From an uncultured Eubacteriales bacterium (GTDB taxonomy: Bacteria; Bacillota; Clostridia; Oscillospirales; CAG-272): 52,202 nucleotides of DNA. This document shows, piece after piece, positions 16,109 to 26,125 of this stretch. A model generated the notes under the pieces. The model ran no database searches. It had not been told where the DNA came from and was given only the letters and a program-made list of their open reading frames with translations. The DNA lies in the NCBI GenBank assembly GCA_934503195.1, contig CAKSVM010000009.1, forward strand, positions 1 through 52,202. Direction: 5' to 3'. Both the position numbers and the translations under genes were made by a program. Position 1 is the stretch's first letter, and each line of letters starts with the position of its first letter.

Positions 16109-16730
16109 CACAAATCTCCTTGAAATTTTTAAGTATTTTCAGCCCAGTATCGGAACTCTTTTCCGGATGGAACTGACAGCCATAAACGCTTCCACATTCA
16201 ACAACAGCGGCGATTTCTCCGCCGTGATCGGTAACAGCAATCAGATTTTCGTCATTTTGTACAACAGCTTTGTAGGAATGCACAAAATAGACCTGATCGC
16301 CATTTTTCAGTCCTTGTGTAAACTTTGATTCACGTTTGAATGTCAATTCATTCCATCCGATATGCGGCACTTTTACATTTTTATGTTCTATTTTCACAAC
16401 TTTGCCGCTTATAAGCCCCAGCCCGCGGCACTCGCGGAATTCAAAGCTGACATCGAACAGGAGCTGCATTCCCAAGCAGATGCCCATTATCGGGCGATTT
16501 TCTGCCGCATTTAAGACATAATCAGCCAATCCGGTTGCATTCAGGCAGTTCATCGCATCCGGAAACGCGCCGACGCCGGGCAAAATCAGCCCGGAAGCAT
16601 GGTCAAGCGTCCTCGGATCGGCCGAAACAAAAGCATCGCAGTCGACAAATTCGAGCGCGTTTTTCACACTATGAAGGTTTCCCATGCCGTAATCGATAAT
16701 TCCGATTCTCGTTTTCATGTTAATATTCAC
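16086..16730 (-). CDS. hisH: Imidazole glycerol phosphate synthase, glutaminase subunit
   Basis: A 214-aa class I glutamine amidotransferase supplying ammonia to HisF. The nucleophile cysteine is in GICLGMQLLF near residue 85 and the His/Glu pair in GCQFHPEKSS. The N-terminal IGIIDYGMGNLHSV is typical. It starts at a GTG whose GTGA overlaps the hisB stop; AAGGAG lies four bases upstream. An ATG four codons later is the alternative. Confidence 0.95.
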   Translation of the reverse strand: MNINMKTRIGIIDYGMGNLHSVKNALEFVDCDAFVSADPRTLDHASGLILPGVGAFPDAMNCLNATGLADYVLNAAENRPIMGICLGMQLLFDVSFEFRECRGLGLISGKVVKIEHKNVKVPHIGWNELTFKRESKFTQGLKNGDQVYFVHSYKAVVQNDENLIAVTDHGGEIAAVVECGSVYGCQFHPEKSSDTGLKILKNFKEICDADSSRD

Positions 16731-17323
16731 AATACTCCTTTCGCGGAGAGAGTTTCGCCGTCGAGCGGCTCGATCGCTTGCTTAAAAGAATGAGCAACTG
16801 CTTTGAAAATCGCTTCAATCGCGTGATGATCATTTTGTGCATATAAAACCTCAATATGCAGCGTCGAATTCATATTGAATGCGACAGCCCGGAAAAACTC
16901 CGGCACCATCTGAGTGTCAAAATCGCCAACCATCGGAGCCTTTGCCGCATAGTTACACACGAGGTATGGGCGTCCTGAAATATCAATTACAGAGCGAGCA
17001 AGTGCCTCATCCATTGGTATATATGATGCACCATATCGCGTTACCGGCTTATTTTTTTGTACGATTTCACCAAGACATTTTCCAAGGCAAATTCCGACAT
17101 CTTCAATCGTATGATGGCAATCGACGTTGAGATCTCCGGACATTTCGAGCTTCAAAGAGAAGCCCGCGTGGATGGCAAAGGAGTTGAGCATATGATCAAA
17201 AAATCCAACTCCGCTCGTTCCATCAAGTCCTTTTTTCGCGAATTCCGAAAAATTTATTGCCATTTTTATTTGAGTTTCGAGCGTGTTCCGCTCAATTTCC
17301 GCATACTCAGAACGCAGTTTCAT
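16727..17323 (-). CDS. hisB: Imidazoleglycerol-phosphate dehydratase
   Basis: A 198-aa manganese enzyme of histidine synthesis. Metal-binding histidines appear in FFDHMLNSFAIH, DCHHTIEDVGI and NDHHAIEAIFKA. It is the monofunctional form: there is no N-terminal histidinol-phosphatase domain as in E. coli HisB. Because no HisJ or HisN is present in the operon either, the phosphatase step must be encoded elsewhere. It sits between hisC and hisH with tight spacing. Confidence 0.95.
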   Translation of the reverse strand: MKLRSEYAEIERNTLETQIKMAINFSEFAKKGLDGTSGVGFFDHMLNSFAIHAGFSLKLEMSGDLNVDCHHTIEDVGICLGKCLGEIVQKNKPVTRYGASYIPMDEALARSVIDISGRPYLVCNYAAKAPMVGDFDTQMVPEFFRAVAFNMNSTLHIEVLYAQNDHHAIEAIFKAVAHSFKQAIEPLDGETLSAKGVL

Positions 17324-17325
17324 AT

Positions 17326-18423
17326 TTATTTTTCCAATTCTTTGAGAATATTCACAAATTCAGATGTTACAATTTCATTTTCATCTGGCGTACCGCAACT
17401 TATTCTGATCTGGCCGCTCTTCGCGAAGCACCTGATCGCTATGCCGGATTTTTTCATATTTTCGGTCACTTTGACCGCGGTTGCGGGGGAATCAAGCGCG
17501 ATCAAAACAAAATTCGCGTGTGTAGGATAGACACTTTTGATGAATTTTGATTGAATATTTGCGAAGTATTTGTATATTCTTTGAGTCTCTGATGAAATTA
17601 GTTTCGCCTGTTCCGCGATTTCTCCGCGATTTTCGACCGCGATTCGCGCGATTTCCTGCGTAACCGAGTTGACATTGTAGGGACTTTTGAATTTTCTTAT
17701 CGCGCCGATAAGGTCCTTATTCGAGGCGGCGATTCCGAGTCGGATCGCGGCCATGCCATACGCTTTTGACAAAGTTTTCAAAGCTATCAAATTCTCGAAT
17801 TCGCCTGCCTTGGCAAAAATGGAAGATTTGAATTCGCAAAATTCATTATACGCCTCGTCGATCACAACAAGCGCGTTGGTATTCCTGACAAATCTTTCGA
17901 TTTCCTCGGCAGATTTGCAAAGACCTGTGGGGTTGCAAGGGTTAGAAAGAATTAAGATTTTCGACTTTTTCTTTTTCGAATAATCCGACAGCTCATCCAA
18001 ATCAATATCCATCGAATCATCCTTGACATAGCGTTCGACGGTCGCACCGCCAAGCGAGCTGTAAAATTCGTACATCGAAAAGTCGGGAACCGCAACCGTC
18101 ACAACGTCGCCGGGATCGGTCAGACCAGTGCAAATCAGGCTGATCAGCTCGTCCGATCCGTTGCCGACAACGAGATTTTCCGCCGGAATTTCATATGATT
18201 TTGAAATCGCTTCAATCAGTTTTGTAGCAAAAGGATCAGGATATCGATTGAAATCAATCCGCCGCACTGCCTCCGTAATCCTTTCGAGCATTTTTTCGGA
18301 CGGTGCAAACGGACACTCATTTGCGTCGACTCTGATGCGATATTCGTCAGTATTTGGCAAATATTCGTCGAGTTTCGCTATTTTTCTTGGTATATATTTT
18401 CCACTGTTTGTACTCATTGCCAT
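17326..18423 (-). CDS. hisC: Histidinol-phosphate aminotransferase
   Basis: A 365-aa fold-type I PLP aminotransferase. Motifs: RVDANECPFAPS, VGNGSDELI, LSNPCNPTGL, VVIDEAYNEF, and the PLP lysine in ALKTLSKAYGMAAIRLGIA. It converts imidazole acetol phosphate to histidinol phosphate. I chose the ATG at 18423, which shares a base with the hisD stop (TGATG); a TTG one codon upstream also fits. Confidence 0.94.
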   Translation of the reverse strand: MAMSTNSGKYIPRKIAKLDEYLPNTDEYRIRVDANECPFAPSEKMLERITEAVRRIDFNRYPDPFATKLIEAISKSYEIPAENLVVGNGSDELISLICTGLTDPGDVVTVAVPDFSMYEFYSSLGGATVERYVKDDSMDIDLDELSDYSKKKKSKILILSNPCNPTGLCKSAEEIERFVRNTNALVVIDEAYNEFCEFKSSIFAKAGEFENLIALKTLSKAYGMAAIRLGIAASNKDLIGAIRKFKSPYNVNSVTQEIARIAVENRGEIAEQAKLISSETQRIYKYFANIQSKFIKSVYPTHANFVLIALDSPATAVKVTENMKKSGIAIRCFAKSGQIRISCGTPDENEIVTSEFVNILKELEK

Positions 18424-19703
18424 CAATTTTCTCTTTTCATTCTCTGAATAATTGAGTTCGCATGAGCGTCAAGGCCTTCAGCACGCGCGAATCCAATCAC
18501 CTTTTCGCCGATCGCACGCAGATTTTCCGCGTTATAATATAGGTAGCTTGATTTTTTGATAAAACTGTCGACGCCGAGCGCGGATGAAAATCTGGCCGTT
18601 CCGTTCGTCGGAAGCACATGATTCGGCCCCGCGAAATAATCTCCGAGCGGCTCCGGCGCGTTGTCTCCGAGGAAAATCGAGCCGGCGTTCTTGACAAGAG
18701 TCAGCAGCTCGAACGGATTTTCAGCTGAAAGTTCAAGATGTTCGGGCGCGATCGCGTTAGAAATTTCGACGGCCTTGTTTAGATTTTCGACCAATATTAT
18801 CGAACCGTATTTTTTCAGCGACTTGTCAATTATTTCGTTTCTAGGAAGTGTCCGCTTCTGCGCTTCAATTTCTACAAGCACGGAATTTGCAATCTTTTCC
18901 GACGTCGTTATCAGAATCGCGGCCGCCATCGGATCGTGTTCGGCCTGACTCATCAGGTCAGCCGCCACATAAGCCGGATTTGCCCTGTCGTCAGCTATTA
19001 CCAAAACCTCGCTCGGACCAGCAATCATATCAATATCTACAGTTCCAAACACCAGTTTTTTGGCCATTGCAACGAATATATTTCCGGGACCAACTATCTT
19101 ATCCACTCGCTCGATAGTCTCAGTTCCGTACGCAAGTGCCGCGACCGCCTGCGCGCCGCCGACCGAAACTATTTCCGTAACTCCGGCTTTTTTTGCCGCG
19201 TAAACTACCGCCGGGTTGATTCCATCGGACTTCGGCGGAGTCACGATCGTGATTTTTTTGACCCCAGCAACCTTCGCGGGAATCGCGTTCATCAGAACCG
19301 ACGACGGGTAAGCGGCCGTTCCGCCCGGAACGTAGAGACCAACTTTTTCAATTGGTCTGACTAACTGCCCCATGATTTTTCCGTTTTCGTTAGTCATCCA
19401 CGAGTTTTGAAGCTGTTTTTTGTGGAATTTGTATATATTCTCAGCCGCTTCGTCAATTATTTCCTTCAGATCATCAGGAACCTTGGCGATAAGTCTTTCC
19501 TGCTCCTCTTCTGTTACAAAAAGCGAACCAAGCTCGACTTTGTCGAACTTTTTCGTATATTCGCGCAGCGCGGCGTCGCCATTTTTGCGGACATCCGCGA
19601 TCACCGTCGAAACTGTCTGCATGATTTCTGGAGAAATATTTTCTGCGCGCTCCGACAATATTTTCAGAAGTGAATCGATTTCCGACTGCTTATAAATTCT
19701 CAT
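18423..19703 (-). CDS. hisD: Histidinol dehydrogenase
   Basis: A 426-aa zinc and NAD enzyme that carries out the last two oxidations to histidine. Family signatures: YVPGGTAAYPSSVLMNAIPA, VGPGNIFVAMAK, IAGPSEVLVIADD, MSQAEHDPMA and APEHLEL. It is full length, with the expected C-terminal FAGPNHVLPTNGTARF. It follows hisG by 12 bases and is translationally coupled to hisC. Confidence 0.96.
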   Translation of the reverse strand: MRIYKQSEIDSLLKILSERAENISPEIMQTVSTVIADVRKNGDAALREYTKKFDKVELGSLFVTEEEQERLIAKVPDDLKEIIDEAAENIYKFHKKQLQNSWMTNENGKIMGQLVRPIEKVGLYVPGGTAAYPSSVLMNAIPAKVAGVKKITIVTPPKSDGINPAVVYAAKKAGVTEIVSVGGAQAVAALAYGTETIERVDKIVGPGNIFVAMAKKLVFGTVDIDMIAGPSEVLVIADDRANPAYVAADLMSQAEHDPMAAAILITTSEKIANSVLVEIEAQKRTLPRNEIIDKSLKKYGSIILVENLNKAVEISNAIAPEHLELSAENPFELLTLVKNAGSIFLGDNAPEPLGDYFAGPNHVLPTNGTARFSSALGVDSFIKKSSYLYYNAENLRAIGEKVIGFARAEGLDAHANSIIQRMKREN

Positions 19704-19715
19704 AATTATTCACCT

Positions 19716-20351
19716 TTATTCATCGTTCTTATCGATATGTTTATAAATTCGCTCAACAAATTCGTCAATCTCGGCCTTTTTCAGCTTGATTGAAGCCGTA
19801 TTTACGATCAGCCGCGTTGAAATGTAAGCTACATCTTCGTAGACTTCCAACCCATTTTCTTTAAGCGTCGTCCCGGTTTCAACTATGTCGACTATCGCAT
19901 CCGACAATTTCAGAATTGGCGCAAGCTCAACCGAGCCTTCGATTTTGACAATTTCAACATCAAGTCCTTTTTGCTTGAAGAATTCTTTGGTAACATTGGG
20001 GTATTTCGACGCTATAACAATGTGTCTGTAACCGTCGTAAAGATTCTTCCCCTTCAGTCCGGCAAGGGCAAACTTGCATTTTCCGAAATTCAGGTCAAGA
20101 ATCTCATGAAACCAGCGGCCATGTTCCATTATGGTGTCTTCGCCGACAATTCCAACATCGCAAACGCCATGTTCTATATATGTAATAACATCTGCGGCTT
20201 TTGCCAGAACCACCTCAATGTCGGCGTTTCTGATCTTCAAGACAAGCTTTCGGCCTTTTTCGAGAAGTTCGGTACAATCGTAACCCGCTTTTTGCAAGAG
20301 TTCGATAGACTTACTTTCAATCCTGCCTTTTGTTAAAGCAATCCGGATCAT
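19716..20351 (-). CDS. hisG: ATP phosphoribosyltransferase, short form
   Basis: A 211-aa catalytic subunit of the first histidine enzyme. It is the short form, lacking the C-terminal ACT-like regulatory domain, so it should work as a HisG-HisZ complex with the partner encoded immediately upstream. Motifs: IRIALTKGRIE, CDVGIVGEDTIME and DIVETGTTLKENGLEV. Its ATG overlaps the hisZ stop by four bases, following GGAGGTGAAAAG. Confidence 0.95.
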   Translation of the reverse strand: MIRIALTKGRIESKSIELLQKAGYDCTELLEKGRKLVLKIRNADIEVVLAKAADVITYIEHGVCDVGIVGEDTIMEHGRWFHEILDLNFGKCKFALAGLKGKNLYDGYRHIVIASKYPNVTKEFFKQKGLDVEIVKIEGSVELAPILKLSDAIVDIVETGTTLKENGLEVYEDVAYISTRLIVNTASIKLKKAEIDEFVERIYKHIDKNDE

Positions 20352-21529
20352 CTTTTCACCTCCATCTCAGAGTTTATAATTTCGACCTTTTTGATATTCA
20401 TGTTTTTTGCATAATTATATGTTTCTTCAACCGAATCGAAGACCGAAAGCTCGCAAATCAGCCCCTGCTCATTATACCTTTTCTTGAGGCTGGCAGCATT
20501 TTCAAATGAGTTTTCGTCATAATGCACAATCACATCGGTCGGCCGCGGATCAAGCATCATACCACTCTTCATCAAAGCGTCGGCCGCGGCGCAGAGATTT
20601 ATCGCAAATCCAGTCGCCGGAACGTCGTAGCCAAAGGTCGAAAGCAGCTTGTCATATCGGCCGCCCTTCAAAACCGGCTCCCCTGCCTGATCGATGTATC
20701 CGCGGAAAAGAACTCCGGTATAGTAATCAAATTTAGGCACAATGTCCAAATCCAGCATTATATATTCGCCATAACCGGCATCCACGAAAATTTTGTACAA
20801 CTTTTCAACATATTTCAGCGCATTTTCAGCTTCCGGAATACCAGCCGCGACCTCGTGCGCCTTGTCGAAAATCTCCTCCCCGCCAAACAGCTGCGGCAAT
20901 TTTCTGATGCGATCGTCAAAATCACCAGAATTTCCCGACTGAAATTTGACAAAACGGTTCGCCTCGACAAATTTCCGAAGCTCCGCGTCCTTTTCATCGC
21001 TCAATCCGTACGAATCAATTATTGAATTGAAGAATTCGGCGTGTCCGATTTCGAGTTTGTACTTCAGCCCAAGCGATTTCAGCGACTCAAGTGCCGTCAT
21101 TATGCACAAAAGATCGCCTTTCAGTCCCGGAGCACCGATAAGCTCGATTCCGCTCTGGAAAATCTGGTTCCGCTTTCCGGAATAATCTCCGTTTATCCGA
21201 TAAATATTCTGATTGTAGAACAGCTTTTGCGGAAGCCCGGCGTTTTGCAGCTTCGTCGCGACAACCCGAGCCATCGGCGTCGTATTGTCAGGTCTGAGTG
21301 CCATCAGCCGCCCGGTATTGTCCGTCAATTTGTACATATTTTCTTGTTTTATCGAACTGTTGACCGTCGCAATGAGATCGTAATTCTCAATCGTCGGCGT
21401 GTCAACGCGCGAAAATCCAGACTGCTTGTATATTTCGGTAAACTTTTGTTCAAGTTTCTGATACAATTCCGCCTCAGCGAACAGCAAATCGCGTGTCCCC
21501 TCGGGAATTGTTATGTCAAGTTTGTTCAT
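20348..21529 (-). CDS. hisZ: ATP phosphoribosyltransferase regulatory subunit HisZ
   Basis: A 393-aa histidyl-tRNA synthetase paralogue that activates short HisG and gives feedback control by histidine. The class II fold is recognisable (PEGTRDLLFAEAELYQKLEQ, ALRPDNTTPMARVVA, FDYYTGVLFRGY, LKGGRYDKLL). It lacks the C-terminal anticodon-binding sequence expected of a true HisRS. First gene of the operon, downstream of a near-consensus promoter. The ribosome site is weak. Confidence 0.93.
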   Translation of the reverse strand: MNKLDITIPEGTRDLLFAEAELYQKLEQKFTEIYKQSGFSRVDTPTIENYDLIATVNSSIKQENMYKLTDNTGRLMALRPDNTTPMARVVATKLQNAGLPQKLFYNQNIYRINGDYSGKRNQIFQSGIELIGAPGLKGDLLCIMTALESLKSLGLKYKLEIGHAEFFNSIIDSYGLSDEKDAELRKFVEANRFVKFQSGNSGDFDDRIRKLPQLFGGEEIFDKAHEVAAGIPEAENALKYVEKLYKIFVDAGYGEYIMLDLDIVPKFDYYTGVLFRGYIDQAGEPVLKGGRYDKLLSTFGYDVPATGFAINLCAAADALMKSGMMLDPRPTDVIVHYDENSFENAASLKKRYNEQGLICELSVFDSVEETYNYAKNMNIKKVEIINSEMEVKR

Positions 21530-21617
21530 TATTTTGCACCGCTTTCATTTGGTGAGATTGCACTATTCAGAACTATGATTTTTATGACCATTTCACAGTT
21601 TCCTTTAGTATGGTAAT

Positions 21618-21646
21618 ATGATACCACATTTTAAGCCGTTTGTCAA
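21618..21646 (-). promoter_or_regulatory. Sigma-A promoter of the his operon
   Basis: On the minus strand, TTGACA (21641-21646) and TATCAT (21618-21623) are 17 bases apart. The leader of about 85 bases before hisZ has no T-box signature or obvious attenuator that I can see. Confidence 0.75.
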
Positions 21647-21697
21647 TTGCTAAATTCAATCATATACTTTATCACAATCGAAAGATTTTTGTGCAAC

Positions 21698-24600
21698 TCA
21701 GAAGAACGATAATTGGTTCGTTTCCGACATTCCGTCAAGCGCGCCCGCGCCGCGAAGAATCTCGATGACCGCCTTAGAAAGTCCGGCCTTCATCGACAGA
21801 TCCTCGATCGAAAGGAAGGTTTCGCTGTTGCGGATCGCGACAATTTTCTCGGCCGCCTTGTCGCCAAGCCCGCCGAGCGCGCTGAACGGCATCCTGATTT
21901 TTCCATTTTCCGGCTTAAAAGCGAACGCTTCCGACTTGAAAAGGTCGACCGGAAGGAATTTGTAACCGCGCGCGAGCATTTCGCGCACCAAAAAGAAGGT
22001 GTCGGCTGACTCTTTTTCCTTCTGCGTGGCCTCGGTTCCCTTTTTACGGACCTCGTCGATCAGCTCGTTGATGCCCGGAATGCCGCGCTGCGCGACCTCA
22101 GCGTCGAATCCGCCCGGCGCGACCGTCAAAAACGCTGCATAAAATTCCAACGGATAGTATATTTTATACCAACCTAATCGAATCGCCGACATGACATACG
22201 CCGCCGCGTGCGCCTTCGGGAACATATATTTGATCTTTTTGCACGACGCGATGTACCAATCCGGTACTCCATGCTCAATCATCGTCGCCTCATACTCGGG
22301 TTTCAGCCCACGGCCCTTTCGTACATCTTCCATAATTTTAAATGCTATTGCGTTCTCTAAATGGTACTGTTGAATAAGGACTAGCATAATGCCGTCACGT
22401 GTTCCGATAACCTGAGATATGTCGCAAATTCCCTGTTTTATCAGATCCTGCGCGTTGCCGAGCCACACGTCGGTGCCATGCGTAAGCCCCGATATCTGTA
22501 GAAGATCGGCGAAATTCTTCGGCTTAGCGTCGACAAGCACGCTCTGAATGAATCGCGTTCCCATCTCAGGAAGGCCGAGCGTTCCGAGCGGGCAGCCGAT
22601 GTCATCCGGCGTAACGCCGAGTGGTTTGGGCGATTCGAACAATTCATACACAGCTTTGTCGTTCATTTTGACATCCATGACAGAAGTATTGGTGTATTTT
22701 TCCAGCCACTTATACTTCGTCGGCATATCGTGTCCAAGCTCGTCGAGTTTCAGAATCGTGTCGTGCAGATATGTGAACGCGAAGTGGGTCGTGACAATGT
22801 TCGAACCGGGGTCGTCGGCGGGATGCTGTACAGGTGTAAAATCGTAAACCTCGTACTCGCGCGGGACAACGATTATGCCGCCTGGATGCTGTCCGGTCGT
22901 CCGCTTGATGCCGACGCAGGTATTTACGAGCCGATCGATCTCGGCTTTGTTTAACTTTTTTTTACGATCTTCCAGATATTTTATGACGTAACCGTACGCA
23001 GTCTTCGCGGCGAGCGTTCCGAGCGTTCCGGCACGGAAGACGTTTTCGGAGCCAAACAATTGTTCTGTATATTTATGCACTTTTCCCTGAACTTCGCCCG
23101 AGAAATTGAGGTCAATATCCGGCGATTTGTCTCCATAAAATCCCAGAAATGTTTCAAACGGGATATCGTGACCGTCGCCGAGCAGCTTCGCGCCGCATTT
23201 CGGACAGATTTTGTCGGGCAAATCGAATCCCGAACCGACCGATCCGTCTGTGATAAACTCAGAATATTTACATTTTGGACAATAATAGTGCGGCGGAAGC
23301 GGGTTGACCTCCGAAATTCCCGACATTGACGCGACAAATGACGAGCCAACCGACCCGCGCGAGCCAACCAGATACCCCTGCTCCTCGCTGTACTGCACAA
23401 GTTTTTGCGCGATCATGTACAGCACCGCGAATCCGTGCTTGATGATCGAAGTCAGCTCCTTGTCAAGCCGCGTCGAAACTATTTCCGGCAGTGGATCGCC
23501 GTAAAGCTCCTTCGCGCGCGTCCAGCAACGACGCTGAAGCTCCTCTTCGGAGCCTTCGAGGTTCGGCGTGTAGGTCCCTTTGGGAATTGGCCTGACATTT
23601 TCAATCATGTCGGCGATTAAATTGGTGTTTTTGACGACAACTTCGTACGCCGCCTCTTCGCCAAGATATTCAAACTCGGCCAGCATCTCCTCGGTCGTGC
23701 GCAGATAAAGGTGAACTTTTCGATCCGCGTCGGCGAATTTTTGCCCCGCGAGCAGAATCTGCCGCGTGATTTCGTCGTCATCGTTCAGAAAATGCGCGTC
23801 GCAAGTCGCCACAACCGGCTTCCCGAGCTTCTTTCCGAGCTGATAAATCTTTCGATTTATCTCCATAAGTTCTTCTTTGCTGCCAACAATTTCCTTATCA
23901 AGCATGAATTGGTTGTTCGAAAGCGGCTGAATCTCAAGATAATCGTAAAAATCCGCGATTTCCTCGATTTCATTCTGTGTTTTGTTCGTCAGAATCGCCT
24001 GATAAAGCTCGCCCGCCTCGCACGCAGATCCGATAATTAAACCTTCGCGATGCTCCTCGATCAAAGTTTTGGGTGTTCTCGGCACGCGATGATAGTAATT
24101 CAAGTAGCTCTCCGAAATGATTTTGTAAAGATTTTTCATTCCAACGAGATTTTTAACCAGAATGATCTGATGATAGGATTTCAGCTTCAGCGGATCAGAA
24201 CGCTCGGCCATCAGCTGCTGCATCTCGGCAAGCGTCCCGGCTCCCTCGCCTTTAATCTTGTCGAACAGGCATTTCAGAATTAGTGCGAGCATTTCGGCGT
24301 CATCGCAGGCGCGGTGATGATTGAAGTCACCAAGTCCAAAATACTCGGCGAGTGTGTCCAATTTATGACGTTTTAAGTCAGGATTTGCGTACCGCGACAA
24401 CGCGACCGTATCGAGGTAAGGGTTCTCAAACTCAATCCCGTTGTCTTGTGCAACTTTACGAATAAATGATGTATCAAATGAAGCGTTGTGCGCGACCAAA
24501 ATCCGATCCCCGGCGAATTTCAGGAACTCGCGAACCGCGTCCGCGTTCTCGGGTGCGTCAGCGACCATCTCATCGGTTATTCCGGTAAGCTCGGTTATAT

Positions 24601-26092
24601 TCTGCGGAATGTGAACTTTCGGATCTGTAAAGGTGTTAAATCTATCGATAATTTCACCATTTTTGAAAATTACAGCACCGATTTCTGTGATTTTACAACT
24701 TTGCGGCGACAATCCGGTGGTTTCTATGTCGAAAACGCAGTACTCGGCATCGAAATCGGTCTGCAAATAATGCTCAAGATCACTACCAAAAAGAACTCGC
24801 GTCGTGTCATCGACAAAGTAATTTTCGATTCCGTAGATGACTTTCATGCCGAGCTTTTCGGCCGCTTCCATAGCGAGCGGGAAGGCCTGAACGTTGCCAT
24901 GATCGGTGATCGCGACGGCCTTATGTCCCCAATCATGTGCAATTTGCACAAGATCCTTCGGCGGAATTATCGCGTCCATCGACGACATCTGCGTGTGGCA
25001 GTGTAGTTCAACACGCTTTTCTTTCGCGTTATCCATCCGATATTTTTGTGCAATTTTCATTATTCCGTTAGGAACAAGAACTGCCTCTTGGTCGAACGAA
25101 TCGATCTTTGAATAGCCAAAGATTGCTATCGTCATACCGTCCTTGATATTTGTCAGATACGGTTCTAATTCTTCTTTTGGCTGTGCTAATTTTATGTATA
25201 TTGACGAATCTTTGTCGGTTATCGCGAAAGTAAGGATCAGCTTGTCCCCTCTGCGAGTCTCTTTTGTTTCGAAACCGAATGTTTCACCGAGAACGACTAT
25301 ATTTTTCTTTGGCCCGTTGATTTCGCGAATCGGCAGCGGATCGACGATCTCAAACGGGTTTCCGATCAGCGGTTCGGGCGTTGAAATATCGAAATACTTG
25401 CCGCCAATATGAAAAATACTTTCATTTTTCTCATAATTCAGCTGTTCCTGCGACAAAGTGGAAATGTGAGTGAAATCGCGATATTTGTCCTCCTCAGCCG
25501 GCTGTTCGGCAGTTTCGTTTTTATGGTGTTGCGCCGCGTCGATCTGATTCTGCTGCGTCCGCGCGATCTTTTCGAGCTGCGCTAGCTGCGTCGTCAGCGG
25601 ATTGTCGGTCACGTAGCCCTTCTCTTCCGACAGCGTCACCTCAAATCGAAGCCCGAATTCACTGAAAATAATGTTTGAAATTATTTCATTTGTCTTCGCA
25701 CAATACAGCAATTCGACGCCGCCGTTTGTGAATGATACCTGAATATTCAGTTTATTATCATCAATTTCATAGTCATATTCGTTGAAAAATCCACGTGACA
25801 CCGCGCCAACCCGGTTAAGCTCCTTCATGATTTCGGGAATATATCGCGGGTCGAACAATTCCTTCGTATATTTCGGCATAATTCGCACCAAACGCAAATC
25901 GTATGCCTCGCGAATTTTCTCTTCAATTGTGTAAAGACTGTCCTTCGGAACTAGTTTCGGAAAGCTCACGTACGTCTCGACGATTCGACGTTCGCGGTCA
26001 ACCTTCGAGGTAACGTGCGTCGCGGTGTCAAGAATGGCCCGAGCGTTTTCAGATTGTGTATATTTGGCGAATATTTTGTCAAATTTATTCAA
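21698..26092 (-). CDS. polC: DNA polymerase III alpha subunit, PolC type
   Basis: A 1464-aa replicative DNA polymerase of the Firmicute PolC class. Domains in order: N-terminal and OB-fold region; PHP domain (RVELHCHTQMSSMDAIIPP, AVAITDHGN) near 355; DEDDh proofreading exonuclease (FDIETTGLSPQSCKITEIGA, then LVAHNASFDTSFI and HRACDDAEML) inserted near 450-610; the PolC zinc finger (CPKCKYSEF, CPKCGAKL); the catalytic palm (SPDIDLNFSGEVQ); and thumb/fingers to FSALGGLGDKAAEKI. It starts at a TTG seven bases from CGGAGAA. It is the last gene of the superoperon, after ispG. Confidence 0.96.
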   Translation of the reverse strand: MNKFDKIFAKYTQSENARAILDTATHVTSKVDRERRIVETYVSFPKLVPKDSLYTIEEKIREAYDLRLVRIMPKYTKELFDPRYIPEIMKELNRVGAVSRGFFNEYDYEIDDNKLNIQVSFTNGGVELLYCAKTNEIISNIIFSEFGLRFEVTLSEEKGYVTDNPLTTQLAQLEKIARTQQNQIDAAQHHKNETAEQPAEEDKYRDFTHISTLSQEQLNYEKNESIFHIGGKYFDISTPEPLIGNPFEIVDPLPIREINGPKKNIVVLGETFGFETKETRRGDKLILTFAITDKDSSIYIKLAQPKEELEPYLTNIKDGMTIAIFGYSKIDSFDQEAVLVPNGIMKIAQKYRMDNAKEKRVELHCHTQMSSMDAIIPPKDLVQIAHDWGHKAVAITDHGNVQAFPLAMEAAEKLGMKVIYGIENYFVDDTTRVLFGSDLEHYLQTDFDAEYCVFDIETTGLSPQSCKITEIGAVIFKNGEIIDRFNTFTDPKVHIPQNITELTGITDEMVADAPENADAVREFLKFAGDRILVAHNASFDTSFIRKVAQDNGIEFENPYLDTVALSRYANPDLKRHKLDTLAEYFGLGDFNHHRACDDAEMLALILKCLFDKIKGEGAGTLAEMQQLMAERSDPLKLKSYHQIILVKNLVGMKNLYKIISESYLNYYHRVPRTPKTLIEEHREGLIIGSACEAGELYQAILTNKTQNEIEEIADFYDYLEIQPLSNNQFMLDKEIVGSKEELMEINRKIYQLGKKLGKPVVATCDAHFLNDDDEITRQILLAGQKFADADRKVHLYLRTTEEMLAEFEYLGEEAAYEVVVKNTNLIADMIENVRPIPKGTYTPNLEGSEEELQRRCWTRAKELYGDPLPEIVSTRLDKELTSIIKHGFAVLYMIAQKLVQYSEEQGYLVGSRGSVGSSFVASMSGISEVNPLPPHYYCPKCKYSEFITDGSVGSGFDLPDKICPKCGAKLLGDGHDIPFETFLGFYGDKSPDIDLNFSGEVQGKVHKYTEQLFGSENVFRAGTLGTLAAKTAYGYVIKYLEDRKKKLNKAEIDRLVNTCVGIKRTTGQHPGGIIVVPREYEVYDFTPVQHPADDPGSNIVTTHFAFTYLHDTILKLDELGHDMPTKYKWLEKYTNTSVMDVKMNDKAVYELFESPKPLGVTPDDIGCPLGTLGLPEMGTRFIQSVLVDAKPKNFADLLQISGLTHGTDVWLGNAQDLIKQGICDISQVIGTRDGIMLVLIQQYHLENAIAFKIMEDVRKGRGLKPEYEATMIEHGVPDWYIASCKKIKYMFPKAHAAAYVMSAIRLGWYKIYYPLEFYAAFLTVAPGGFDAEVAQRGIPGINELIDEVRKKGTEATQKEKESADTFFLVREMLARGYKFLPVDLFKSEAFAFKPENGKIRMPFSALGGLGDKAAEKIVAIRNSETFLSIEDLSMKAGLSKAVIEILRGAGALDGMSETNQLSFF
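23066..23079 (+). repeat. 14-bp ARG-box-like palindrome, copy 4
   Basis: TGTATATTTATGCA, an exact match inside polC. On the coding strand it encodes VHKYTE with only A/T third positions in the core, just after the catalytic DIDLNFSGE motif. Confidence 0.45.
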
Positions 26093-26125
26093 TTCATTCT
26101 CCGTATATTCATGTATATTAATTTT

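Noticed and set aside
21530..21617. T-box or attenuator leader for the his operon
   Set aside because: No T-box signature, leader peptide rich in His codons or terminator hairpin is visible.
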